DNA of 32,433 bases from an uncultured Clostridia bacterium (GTDB lineage: Bacteria; Bacillota; Clostridia; Oscillospirales; Ruminococcaceae): NCBI GenBank assembly GCA_944382885.1, contig CALWNT010000163.1:1-32433 (forward strand). The letters run 5' to 3'. The position numbers and the translations under genes are program-made. Position 1 is the first letter of the stretch. Each line of letters starts with the position of its first letter. The notes beneath the pieces are model-generated. The model was not told the origin of the DNA and made no database searches. It saw only the letters and a list, made by a program, of their open reading frames with translations. Positions 1 through 6,481 of this stretch are shown piece after piece.

Positions 1-210
1 TTAAACGTCCGCACCGGGCCGGGGAAAGGGTATCCGGTAAAATCCCTGTCCCGGCTCACCGATTCTGCGAGAAAGCAGGGCGGTTACAAAAAAGGCGTGA
101 TCTTCACCGCCAAGGAAGTAAAGAACCTTCCAGGGGAATCCTGGGCCAGAACTCCTTCCGGCTGGGTGTGTCTGAGGAATCAGGACGGGACTTATTGCCA
201 GAAAGTATAG
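1..210 (+). CDS. C-terminal part of a phage lysin-type protein (bacterial SH3 domain), cut by the window edge
   Basis: The first reading frame is open from base 1 to a TAG at 208-210, giving 69 residues with no start in the window. It begins LNVRTGPG, the hallmark of bacterial SH3 (SH3_3) domains, and continues with ALEVK-like and TPSGWVCL stretches seen at the C-termini of phage N-acetylmuramoyl-L-alanine amidases. In that family the SH3 domain binds peptidoglycan while an upstream catalytic domain cuts it. The catalytic part would lie left of the window, so the enzyme class is inferred. Its place directly before a minor capsid gene is unusual, since phage lysins normally follow the tail genes. 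It could instead be a cell-wall-binding domain on a structural protein. Confidence 0.75.
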   Translation, partial: LNVRTGPGKGYPVKSLSRLTDSARKQGGYKKGVIFTAKEVKNLPGESWARTPSGWVCLRNQDGTYCQKV

Positions 211-225
211 AAGAAACGTGATATA

Positions 226-234
226 AGGCGGTGA
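226..234 (+). promoter_or_regulatory. Ribosome binding site that points to an ATT start for the minor capsid gene
   Basis: The sequence AAGGCGGTGA matches the ideal anti-16S pairing sequence AAGGAGGTGA at all but one base. Its GGCGG core ends 7 nt before an in-frame ATT at 239, and no ATG, GTG or TTG in that frame lies at a proper distance. The next possible start, TTG at 257, has no good ribosome site. Starting at 239 gives a product beginning (M)LTPEYLQ, the N-terminus I recall for this family. Confidence 0.55.
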
Positions 235-238
235 TTTT

Positions 239-2128
239 ATTCTTACTCCTGAATATTTGCAAAGAATTACAGAAGGTAGTGAGGAAATCGCCGCCGAACT
301 GCATTCTTACATAACTTCTAAAATTATTGAGAGAATGATGATTCGTCTCTCTCGCGGGGAAGATTACCTTTTGACAGCAACGGATAAATGGCAGATTGAA
401 ACATTGCAGGAAGCCGGATTTTTGTTAGAGGATATTCAAAAGGAATTAGCGGCTGCTACTGGGAAACAAGAACAGGAAATCAAAGAGGCAATGGAGGAAG
501 CGGGAGTAACCGCTTTGTCCTATGATGATAAAATTTATCAGGCGGCCGGCCTATCTCCCGCCGCACTTTCACAGTCTCCCTATTTAGTGCGATTGATGCA
601 AAGGGCGTATGAAGCAACCAATGGGGAATGGAGAAATTACACCCGAACAATGGCAAACGAAGCGCAAAAACTATTTATCCGGGAAGTAGACAAAGCTTAT
701 CAACTTGTAACTTCCGGCGCGGTGTCATATACGCAGGCAGTCAGGGACGCAGTGGACGCAGTCAGCGAGGGCGGCGTATATATTACCTATCCTTCCGGCC
801 ATAGGGATACGATAGAGACCGCTACAGCGCGAGCGGTCAGAACTGGGATTTCTCAGGCGACAGGAGATATCCAGATTGCCAGAATGGAAGAAATGGATTG
901 GGATATTATTCTGGTATCTTCCCATCTGGGCGCTCGTATTGGAGATGGTGGTCAAAATGCCAGCAATCATTCCTGGTGGCAGGGAAAGTTTTATAGCAGG
1001 ACGGGAAACGATAAGCGATTTCCACCTTTCTCCGTAACCGGATATGGCACAGGGGAAGGACTTTGCGGTTGGAATTGCCGTCATCATTTTGGTACAGGCG
1101 ATGGAAAGCACAATCCTTTTGAGCAATATGACAGCGAGGAAAACAAAAAGCGGTATGAATTGGAACAAAAGCAACGAGCAAAAGAACGCAGAATCCGTAA
1201 TACCAAACGACAGGTACAGGACATGCAAACCGCCGTTGATCATTGTCAGGATGAAGGGTTAAAAGCGGAATTACAGCGGCAACTGGAAAAGAAATCCGCC
1301 TTATTGCAAAAACAGAATAAAGACTACCGGGAGTTTTCCAACAACAACGGTCTAAAACTACAATCTGAGCGATTGAGGATCGCCAAATGGGATCGTAAGC
1401 AGGCTGCTCGCGCTACCTCGGATGCGCGAAAATGGAATAACAGAAATCCAGATCAAAATCAAGCCACAATCGGAAAGACTGGTACAATCCAGGAATCCTA
1501 TCACAAGAACGCGGAATATAAAACAGAGAAAACAGGAGCGGATTCTTTTGATCTGGAAAAGGCGAACACAGACTATAAAGAATTCTTGCAATCTGTTCCG
1601 GAAAAGAATAGAATGTATTTGGAACAATCGGTAGACGCTGTGGAGTTTCAATCTCGAGAATTACCAGATATATCTTTTGGGTATTCTCCGAAAAATGACG
1701 TTGTTTTGTATGATGCCTCTAAGCCTGACTTTTGGGATTTGGATTATACTGTAACGGTTACCCATGAACTTTCCCACCGGATAGACAGTATGTTTGTCAG
1801 GTCTTGGGAAAATTCGAACTTTTCAACTGCTGTACAGAAAGCGAAAACCATTATTGCTGATAAGGGAGAAAAATACGATCGGTATTGCTGGAAAAATGAT
1901 AAGGATGGTTTCCTGTCTGATATTATTAGTGCAGTATCAGAGGCAGAAATAGAACTTCCCTTTGCGCATAGTAAGGAATACTGGAAAATTCCTGGAAATA
2001 AAGAGAAAGAGATATTTGCCAATCTGTTTTCTTTGGAAAGCTTCAATGATTTGGGAAAATGGAAATTGTTGGAAGAGGACTTTCCGGAACTGATTGAGGT
2101 ATATCGGAACTTAGAATTTGAACTTTAG
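239..2128 (+). CDS. Phage minor capsid protein (Phage_min_cap2 family) with C-terminal zinc-metallopeptidase-like domain
   Basis: The product has 629 aa from the ATT at 239, or 623 aa from TTG 257. Residues 1 to about 340 match the Phage_min_cap2 type of minor head protein that sits near the portal; typical stretches are RLSRGEDYLLTATDKW near the start and GLCGWNCRHH in the middle. About residues 310-390 are charged and probably coiled coil. The last 200 residues are an extra domain: VTHELSHRID contains a perfect HExxH zinc motif (H509, E510, H513 counted from 239), and EIFANLF 80 residues later supplies a candidate third ligand (E591), the layout of zincin peptidases fused to phage head proteins. 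The capsid role is from family knowledge. The peptidase activity, and any role as an ejected effector, are inference. A 77-aa gene follows 12 nt downstream. Confidence 0.85.
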   Translation: MLTPEYLQRITEGSEEIAAELHSYITSKIIERMMIRLSRGEDYLLTATDKWQIETLQEAGFLLEDIQKELAAATGKQEQEIKEAMEEAGVTALSYDDKIYQAAGLSPAALSQSPYLVRLMQRAYEATNGEWRNYTRTMANEAQKLFIREVDKAYQLVTSGAVSYTQAVRDAVDAVSEGGVYITYPSGHRDTIETATARAVRTGISQATGDIQIARMEEMDWDIILVSSHLGARIGDGGQNASNHSWWQGKFYSRTGNDKRFPPFSVTGYGTGEGLCGWNCRHHFGTGDGKHNPFEQYDSEENKKRYELEQKQRAKERRIRNTKRQVQDMQTAVDHCQDEGLKAELQRQLEKKSALLQKQNKDYREFSNNNGLKLQSERLRIAKWDRKQAARATSDARKWNNRNPDQNQATIGKTGTIQESYHKNAEYKTEKTGADSFDLEKANTDYKEFLQSVPEKNRMYLEQSVDAVEFQSRELPDISFGYSPKNDVVLYDASKPDFWDLDYTVTVTHELSHRIDSMFVRSWENSNFSTAVQKAKTIIADKGEKYDRYCWKNDKDGFLSDIISAVSEAEIELPFAHSKEYWKIPGNKEKEIFANLFSLESFNDLGKWKLLEEDFPELIEVYRNLEFEL

Positions 2129-2140
2129 GAGGAATTTGTA

Positions 2141-2374
2141 ATGTATGTGATTCGCGAAGATGCACTTATTATTGCGACAGAAGAAGTAAGAAGCATGATG
2201 CATGAATACAAACGGAGATTTGGAAAGCCGTTCATTTCTTTTAACTATGCAGATTTTCAGAGCGATGGAAATATGCGAGCAGGGGAAAAGTATGTTGCAA
2301 CGCTTCGAAATGCTTTGGAGACCAATACGCCCTATGAAATTGAATCTCACAGGTATGATACTTTTGATCATTAA
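2141..2374 (+). CDS. Small hypothetical phage protein, partner of the capsid-peptidase fusion
   Basis: I do not recognise this 77-aa protein. It starts at ATG with a strong AGGAGG site 9 nt upstream that overlaps the preceding stop region, so it is translated right after the capsid-peptidase gene. It has no signal peptide, no membrane segment and no cysteines. The middle (KRRFGKPFISFNYADF) looks like a compact mixed alpha/beta fold, and the C-terminus is acidic and His-rich (ESHRYDTFDH). An intrinsic terminator follows at 2394-2434, so this gene and the fusion form a pair partly insulated from what follows. A protective partner for the peptidase domain is one possibility; a small structural or regulatory protein is equally possible. 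Confidence 0.65.
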   Translation: MYVIREDALIIATEEVRSMMHEYKRRFGKPFISFNYADFQSDGNMRAGEKYVATLRNALETNTPYEIESHRYDTFDH

Positions 2375-2393
2375 CCAAAACAGAGCCTTAGAG

Positions 2394-2434
2394 CCGTATG
2401 AAAGTAAGAAACACTTTCATGCGGTTTTTGTTTT
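2394..2434 (+). terminator. Intrinsic terminator inside the late operon
   Basis: A 12-bp stem (CCGTATGAAAGT pairing with ACTTTCATGCGG, one T-G wobble) closes a 7-nt loop and is followed by TTTTTGTTTT. The next gene starts only 16 nt later on the same strand, so this must be leaky or subject to antitermination. The bases just before it, AGAGCCTTAGAGCCG, resemble those before the terminator at 9439. Confidence 0.85.
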
Positions 2435-2449
2435 AGAAAGGACGAAGCC

Positions 2450-2827
2450 ATGAATAGATGGAAGCCATATAACCCAAATCCCAAAGGGAGTATTGTAGGA
2501 GACTGTACGGTTCGGGCAATCAGTAAGGCGCTGGATCAAGATTGGGAAACTACTTATGCCGGCCTGTCCCTTTTTGGGTATTCTTTATCGGATATGCCCA
2601 GCGCCAATCATGTTTGGGGCGCTTATCTTAGACGGCATGGATTCCATCGGAAATTGATAGAAGACTACGGGCAAGAATTATACACTGTGCAGAATTTTTG
2701 CGAGGATCATCCGGAGGGAACATATATCCTTGCTATAGATGGCCATGTGGTTTGTGTAAAGAATGGATTTTATTATGACAGTTGGGATTCCGGAAACGAG
2801 ATACCAATCTATTATTGGGAGAGATAG
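2450..2827 (+). CDS. Small phage protein with a papain-like cysteine-peptidase fold pattern
   Basis: This 125-aa protein belongs to a family I recall from clostridial prophages, where it sits near the minor capsid gene. The N-terminal KPYNPNPKGSIVGDCTVRAI places a cysteine at the start of a helix after a GDC turn. AIDGHVVCVKNG then gives a histidine in a beta strand and YYDSWDS an acidic/Asn-like site, the Cys...His...Asp order of papain-like and C39-type folds. Enzyme activity is not shown by the sequence. ATG 2450 has an AAAGGA site 9 nt upstream and lies just after the terminator at 2394. The last codons run to within 1 nt of the next start. It could be a head-maturation or cell-wall amidase factor, or an inactive fold. 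Confidence 0.7.
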   Translation: MNRWKPYNPNPKGSIVGDCTVRAISKALDQDWETTYAGLSLFGYSLSDMPSANHVWGAYLRRHGFHRKLIEDYGQELYTVQNFCEDHPEGTYILAIDGHVVCVKNGFYYDSWDSGNEIPIYYWER

Positions 2828-2828
2828 T

Positions 2829-3152
2829 ATGGAGACAATCAATCAAATCATGGTCGTATGTGGATGGATTATCAGTATTGGAGGAGCCGCAACCGTATTA
2901 TACAACCTTTATAAGCATACCAAAAAACCTACCAAAGACCTGGAAAACCGTATAGAGATTATTGAGAAAGATATTAAGGATATCAAGCAAAAATTAAATA
3001 ATGACTATTCTTCCATCAATGCCAATCGGGAAGATATGAATCTTTTAATGCGCAGTATGTTCTGCCTGATCGAAAACAAACTGACCAATAACAATATAGA
3101 AGGTTTAAAAAAAACCAGAGACGACCTTATCAAGGCCCTGACCGACAAATAA
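2829..3152 (+). CDS. Holin-like / XhlA-like small membrane protein
   Basis: The 107-aa product has one hydrophobic segment (about residues 7-27, IMVVCGWIISIGGAATVLY), then a positively charged turn (KHTKKPTK), a coiled coil (about 35-60, heptad-like I/L spacing) and a conserved-looking tail LKKTRDDLIKAL. This single-pass plus coiled-coil layout is that of phage XhlA/holin-like or membrane-anchored accessory proteins. The start ATG 2829 is 1 nt after the upstream stop and has a GGGAGAG site; an in-frame ATG at 2763 lies inside the previous gene and is unlikely. Together with the SH3 protein at the left edge it may form a lysis set placed among head genes. Holin function is inferred from topology only. 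Confidence 0.65.
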   Translation: METINQIMVVCGWIISIGGAATVLYNLYKHTKKPTKDLENRIEIIEKDIKDIKQKLNNDYSSINANREDMNLLMRSMFCLIENKLTNNNIEGLKKTRDDLIKALTDK

Positions 3153-3163
3153 GAGGTGTGCTC

Positions 3164-3268
3164 GTGAAGGTATATGATTTTACGGTACCGGAATTAAACT
3201 ATTTTCGTGAATATTGTAATTTTACGGAAGATGAGCGGACTTTGCTGTTGCCCTTATTCTATAAATGA
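3164..3268 (+). pseudogene. Truncated small HTH (sigma-like) phage protein
   Basis: A GTG at 3164 with an AGAGGTG site 5-6 nt upstream opens a 34-codon frame ending at TGA 3266. The start (V/M)KVYDFTVPELNYFR and CNFTEDER match the N-terminus of a small phage helix-turn-helix protein of about 60-70 aa that I recall from clostridial prophages. There it continues with an 'SIEECA' helix and a recognition helix. Here the frame breaks after ERTLL. An overlapping frame shows PYSINECTKIV, which resembles the missing continuation, so a frameshift followed by loss of the recognition helix is plausible. It may still be translated as a short peptide. The family assignment rests on memory of similar sequences. 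Confidence 0.5.
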
Positions 3269-3305
3269 GTGCACAAAAATTGTCCAAAAGTATTTTATAA
3301 TATAC

Positions 3306-3491
3306 ATGGGTGGTAGTATGCTGATCAATGACAAGGGGTTTATTTGTTGTCCAGACTGTGGGAAACGTACCAAAACAAAAGTAAATCCCAACACAGTGCT
3401 TGAAAATTTTCCGTTGTATTGTGAACGATGTAAAAAAGAATATTTGATTGATTATCAGCCTGAGCCTGGAGCCGGTGCGAAACGTCCCTGA
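3306..3491 (+). CDS. Cysteine-rich KTR zinc-ribbon protein (Cys_rich_KTR family)
   Basis: The frame encodes 61 aa from ATG 3306, or 57 aa from ATG 3318, which has GGTGG just upstream. CCPDCGKRTKTKV and FPLYCERCKKEYLIDY give two CxxC knuckles separated by about 25 residues, a zinc ribbon, and the KRTK stretch fits the Cys_rich_KTR family common on integrative elements and phages. The function of that family is unknown to me. The open frame extends upstream to a GTG at 3207, overlapping the truncated HTH gene, but that part does not look like this family. A TATAAT at 3297-3302 lacks a good -35 box. The gene looks like cargo inserted between head genes. Confidence 0.7.
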   Translation: MGGSMLINDKGFICCPDCGKRTKTKVNPNTVLENFPLYCERCKKEYLIDYQPEPGAGAKRP

Positions 3492-3573
3492 TTGCGGTCG
3501 CAATGGATATTTGCATTTGGCTCATTTTTCATACCTCCTTACAAAACGCGCATTACTGAAAATGCTCGTTTAT

Positions 3574-3648
3574 GGGAATCTAGCTCAATGGAAGAGCGTT
3601 TGGCTGTTAACCAAATGGTTGCTGGTTCGAATCCGGCGGTTCCCTCCA
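3574..3648 (+). tRNA. tRNA with anticodon GTT (Asn) encoded inside the phage late region
   Basis: A complete 75-nt cloverleaf can be drawn. The acceptor stem GGGAATC pairs with GGTTCCC, the D stem GCTC with GAGC, and the anticodon stem TTTGG with CCAAA around loop CTGTTAA (anticodon GTT). The variable loop is TGGTT, the T stem GCTGG pairs with CCGGC around TTCGAAT, and an encoded CCA follows at 3646-3648. Oddly for tRNA-Asn, the discriminator is T and the first pair is G-C; bacterial tRNA-Asn usually has T-A first and discriminator G. A U discriminator is typical of glycine tRNAs. It lies between a zinc-ribbon gene and the scaffold gene, so it is phage cargo rather than an attachment site. 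Confidence 0.9.
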
Positions 3649-3723
3649 TACCACGGCAAAGGTTTATTTGCCTCAATCCATTACCGCTGACGGGCGGTTA
3701 ATAATCACGTTTAGGAGGATACT

Positions 3724-4362
3724 ATGCAGAACATTGAAGCGATCTTAAAACAATTTGGGCTTGAAATCCCGAAAGAACAGGCGGAAGAGTTTCGGAAAAC
3801 CTTTCATGAAAATTACAAGACGGTAAAGGACTATGAAAAACTGGAAACCGACCGTGATAAGTGGAAAGGGCAGGCGGAAACGGCAGAAGACACGCTGAAA
3901 AAGTTTGACGGCGTGGATTTGGAAACCATGCAGACGGAACTGAACACTTGGAAAACAAAGGCGGAAACGGCTGAAAAAGACTATGAGCAGAAAATCTATG
4001 ACAGAGATTTCTCAGATGCCCTAAAAACGGAAATGGAAACCGTAAAATTTTCCAGCGACGCGGCAAAACGCGCTGTCATGGCAGAAATTAAAGATTCCGG
4101 CCTGAAGTTGAAGGATGGAAAGATCCTCGGATTGTCCGATCTGATTGGGCAGATCAAAGAAAGAGATGCTTCGGCGTTCGTTGATGAGCAGCAGCAGAAA
4201 GCACAGCAGCAGGCGGCGAGATTTACTGTTCAGGGAACTGGAAGAAATGCCGGAGGAAGTGGAGGAACTACTATCGCCGATATCAAGGCAATTAAAGACC
4301 CGGCAGAGCGGCAAGCTGCGATTGCAAACAATCTTGATTTGTATGGATACAGAAAGGAATAG
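3724..4362 (+). CDS. Phage scaffolding protein (Phage_GP20 family)
   Basis: The 212-aa product matches the Phage_GP20 family, the internal scaffold that organises capsid subunits during prohead assembly and is then removed. It starts with a short helical region (about 1-25), followed by a long charged coiled coil (about 30-95, many K/E/T heptads such as DKWKGQAETAEDTLKKF). A conserved core DALKTEMETVKFSSDAAKRA spans about 97-117 and LKDGKILGLSDLIGQIKE follows. The tail is Gly/Gln-rich. Its position directly upstream of the major capsid gene, 5 nt between stop and start, is the usual one. ATG 3724 has a strong AGGAGG site 6 nt upstream. No oddities seen. Confidence 0.92.
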   Translation: MQNIEAILKQFGLEIPKEQAEEFRKTFHENYKTVKDYEKLETDRDKWKGQAETAEDTLKKFDGVDLETMQTELNTWKTKAETAEKDYEQKIYDRDFSDALKTEMETVKFSSDAAKRAVMAEIKDSGLKLKDGKILGLSDLIGQIKERDASAFVDEQQQKAQQQAARFTVQGTGRNAGGSGGTTIADIKAIKDPAERQAAIANNLDLYGYRKE

Positions 4363-4367
4363 TAACT

Positions 4368-5528
4368 ATGGCAGTACCGGAAAGATTAACAAAAACTACT
4401 GATATTACTATCAGGGCAAAAGAAATTGATTTTATTTCCCGGTTTAATGATACCTGGGAGGCATTGCGGGAGATTTTGGGGATTATGCGCCCTGTGAGAA
4501 AAACTCCCGGAACAAAGTTGACTGCGAGCAAAGCGACTGTTGTTTTACAAGACGGAAATGTCGCAGAAGGAGAAGAAGTTCCGCTGTCTCAGGCGAAGGT
4601 TGAGCCTGTGGTCTTTGAGGACTTAAACCTTGAAAAATACAGAAAAGCTGTATCGGCCGAGGCCGTAACACAGTTCGGCGCAGCTGTGGCAGTACAGAAA
4701 ACGGATGATGCGTTTCTGAAGGAACTTCAGGGCGTGGTTATGGACAGATTTTATGCTTTCCTTCAGACCGGGCTTCTGACTTCTACGGAGACCACTTTTC
4801 AGATGGCGGTGTCTATGGCCGTAACAATGGCTAAGGACAAGTTCAAAAGAATGCGGAAGGATTATACCAATATCGTTGTGTTTGCGAACACGCTTGATGT
4901 TGGAATGTATCTGGGAGCGGCAAACATTACCATTCAGACCAGAGAAGGCATTGAGTATGTAAAGGATTTTCTTGGCGCAAATACCATGATTATTTCGTCT
5001 GAAATCCCCAGCGGAACGGTGGTAGCTACTCCGGCAGATAACATTGTCCTGTATTACATTGACCCGTCTGACGGAGATTATCAGGAGCTTGGCCTGGATT
5101 ATACCATTACAGGTGAAACTAATCTAATTGGTATTCACAAAGAGGGTAATTACGGACGGGTTATCGGCGAAACTCACGCGCTTATGGGTATGAAGCTGTT
5201 TGCGGAATATCTGGACGGTATTTCTGTGGTAACGCTCACCGACGATACCACCCTCGGTACTCTGACTGTAACTTCTGCAGCAGGAACCGGCAGCGGAAAC
5301 ACAAAAGTGACCGTGGAACCGACACTTGAGACCGGACATTTATACAAATACAAAACCGGAGCATCCGCACCTTCCGTTGAATATGGACAAAGCGTGAGAA
5401 ACTGGACTGCATGGGATGGAAAATCTGACATTACAGCAACTACAGGGCAGTACATTACCGTTGTGGAATGTGACAATACCTATAAAGCACTGAAATCCGG
5501 AAACGACGAAGTAACATCTGCATCTTAA
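4368..5528 (+). CDS. Major capsid protein (HK97-like fold) with C-terminal decoration domain
   Basis: This 386-aa protein sits just after the scaffold gene and is the best major capsid candidate. Residues 1 to about 285 (beginning MAVPERLTKTTDITIRAKEI) form the capsid core, with an N-arm, a long spine-helix region (FLKELQGVVMDRFYAFLQTG) and the A-domain end IGETHALMGMKLFAEY. From about 290 a separate Thr/Gly-rich beta domain follows (TLTVTSAAGTGSG..., NWTAWDGKSDIT..., YITVVECDN), resembling the Ig-like or decoration domains appended to some gut-phage capsids and probably exposed on the capsid surface. The fold is inferred from size, position and pattern. The ribosome site is weak (translational coupling to scaffold likely). 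Confidence 0.92.
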   Translation: MAVPERLTKTTDITIRAKEIDFISRFNDTWEALREILGIMRPVRKTPGTKLTASKATVVLQDGNVAEGEEVPLSQAKVEPVVFEDLNLEKYRKAVSAEAVTQFGAAVAVQKTDDAFLKELQGVVMDRFYAFLQTGLLTSTETTFQMAVSMAVTMAKDKFKRMRKDYTNIVVFANTLDVGMYLGAANITIQTREGIEYVKDFLGANTMIISSEIPSGTVVATPADNIVLYYIDPSDGDYQELGLDYTITGETNLIGIHKEGNYGRVIGETHALMGMKLFAEYLDGISVVTLTDDTTLGTLTVTSAAGTGSGNTKVTVEPTLETGHLYKYKTGASAPSVEYGQSVRNWTAWDGKSDITATTGQYITVVECDNTYKALKSGNDEVTSAS

Positions 5529-5541
5529 AGGAGGCGCTGGC

Positions 5542-6021
5542 ATGGCATATGCCGACTATGATTTCTACACGAATAAATATTATGGCGATGCCATACCAGA
5601 AGAAGCCTTTGAAAAGTTTTCTCAAAGGGCAAGTGACCGGATCGATCTTTTGACCTATGACCGCCTGATAAATGGACTCCCTCAAAATGAGCGGGCGCAA
5701 ACCAGAATCAAGCAGGCAGTCTGTTCTGTGGCCGAGGCTCTTTACTGGATCGATCAAATCCAAAAATCCAGCCGGGAAAGTATCGGGACGATTACAAGAG
5801 AGGATGGAACGGTCGTAAGCAAGGCCGTTTCGTCCGTTTCTTCCGGCTCCGAAAGCATTTCTTATGCTACAGTAGGGTCGGGGCAGAGCGACGCTTATTC
5901 TTTAGCGGCTGCCAATAAAACAGCGGAAAACGCCTTGCTCTATGGGATGGCGTTAGAATATCTCAGCAATGTAACGACGGATGAGGGGGTTAATCTTCTA
6001 TACTCCGGGATGGGGAGATAA
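5542..6021 (+). CDS. Head-tail connector protein (gp6-like)
   Basis: The 159-aa product begins MAYADYDFYTNKYYG, followed by an IPEEAFEKFSQRASDRID helix typical of gp6/gp15-type head-completion (adaptor) proteins, which form a ring under the portal. A low-complexity Ser-rich loop (KAVSSVSSGSESISY, about residues 93-107) is followed by a final helix with ALLYGMALEYL. The position directly after the capsid gene fits. ATG 5542 has a perfect AAAGGAGG site 7-8 nt upstream. The next gene begins 2 nt after its stop, so the two are co-translated. Confidence 0.85.
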   Translation: MAYADYDFYTNKYYGDAIPEEAFEKFSQRASDRIDLLTYDRLINGLPQNERAQTRIKQAVCSVAEALYWIDQIQKSSRESIGTITREDGTVVSKAVSSVSSGSESISYATVGSGQSDAYSLAAANKTAENALLYGMALEYLSNVTTDEGVNLLYSGMGR

Positions 6022-6023
6022 AC

Positions 6024-6479
6024 ATGTACCAGAACACGGTAACAATATTTAATCGCTATGAAAGCCAGGACAAGATTTTCTGGTATCCCCATGTTTTGCA
6101 GGACGTTGATCTGATTATCGACAAAGGCGCTAATATCGCCAAGACCGGATTGGAAAGCGCCGATACCGCGAAGCTCCATATCAAATACCATCTTGTTGGC
6201 GGTAACAAAATGGTAGGCCGGTTTAACTGGCTCCCACCCAAGGAATGGGATGGGCAAACCAATGATATGTTGTCCAAAACTATTACCTTTACAGAAGGAG
6301 AAGACTTCTTTTGGGAAGGGGAATATTCGGAAAATATGATCGATGATGATGAGTATCAGGGGTTAAAATACAGCGGCTTCTACGATTACATGAACAAGCG
6401 TTATGACAACGTGTTTCTCATTACCACGGTGGGAGGGCCGTATACCCTGATCCCTCATTTTGAGATTGGAGGAAAATAA
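6024..6479 (+). CDS. Phage DUF6751-like protein, probable head-closure (stopper) component
   Basis: I recognise this 151-aa protein as similar to the DUF6751 phage family. It begins MYQNTVTIFNRYES and is rich in Trp, Tyr and Asp; typical segments are LPPKEWDGQTND, ITFTEGEDFFWEGE and YDYMNKRYDNVFLITTV. In this class of siphovirus the slot between the connector and the minor capsid/tail-completion genes usually holds the head-closure protein, so I infer that role. It starts 2 nt after the connector stop, with GGGGAG inside the upstream gene serving as the ribosome site. No membrane segments or catalytic motifs are visible. Confidence 0.65.
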   Translation: MYQNTVTIFNRYESQDKIFWYPHVLQDVDLIIDKGANIAKTGLESADTAKLHIKYHLVGGNKMVGRFNWLPPKEWDGQTNDMLSKTITFTEGEDFFWEGEYSENMIDDDEYQGLKYSGFYDYMNKRYDNVFLITTVGGPYTLIPHFEIGGK

Positions 6480-6481
6480 AA

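Noticed and set aside
3448-3701. Two plus-strand frames crossing the tRNA gene
   Set aside because: Both read straight through the tRNA and have no recognisable product; the tRNA cloverleaf explains the sequence.
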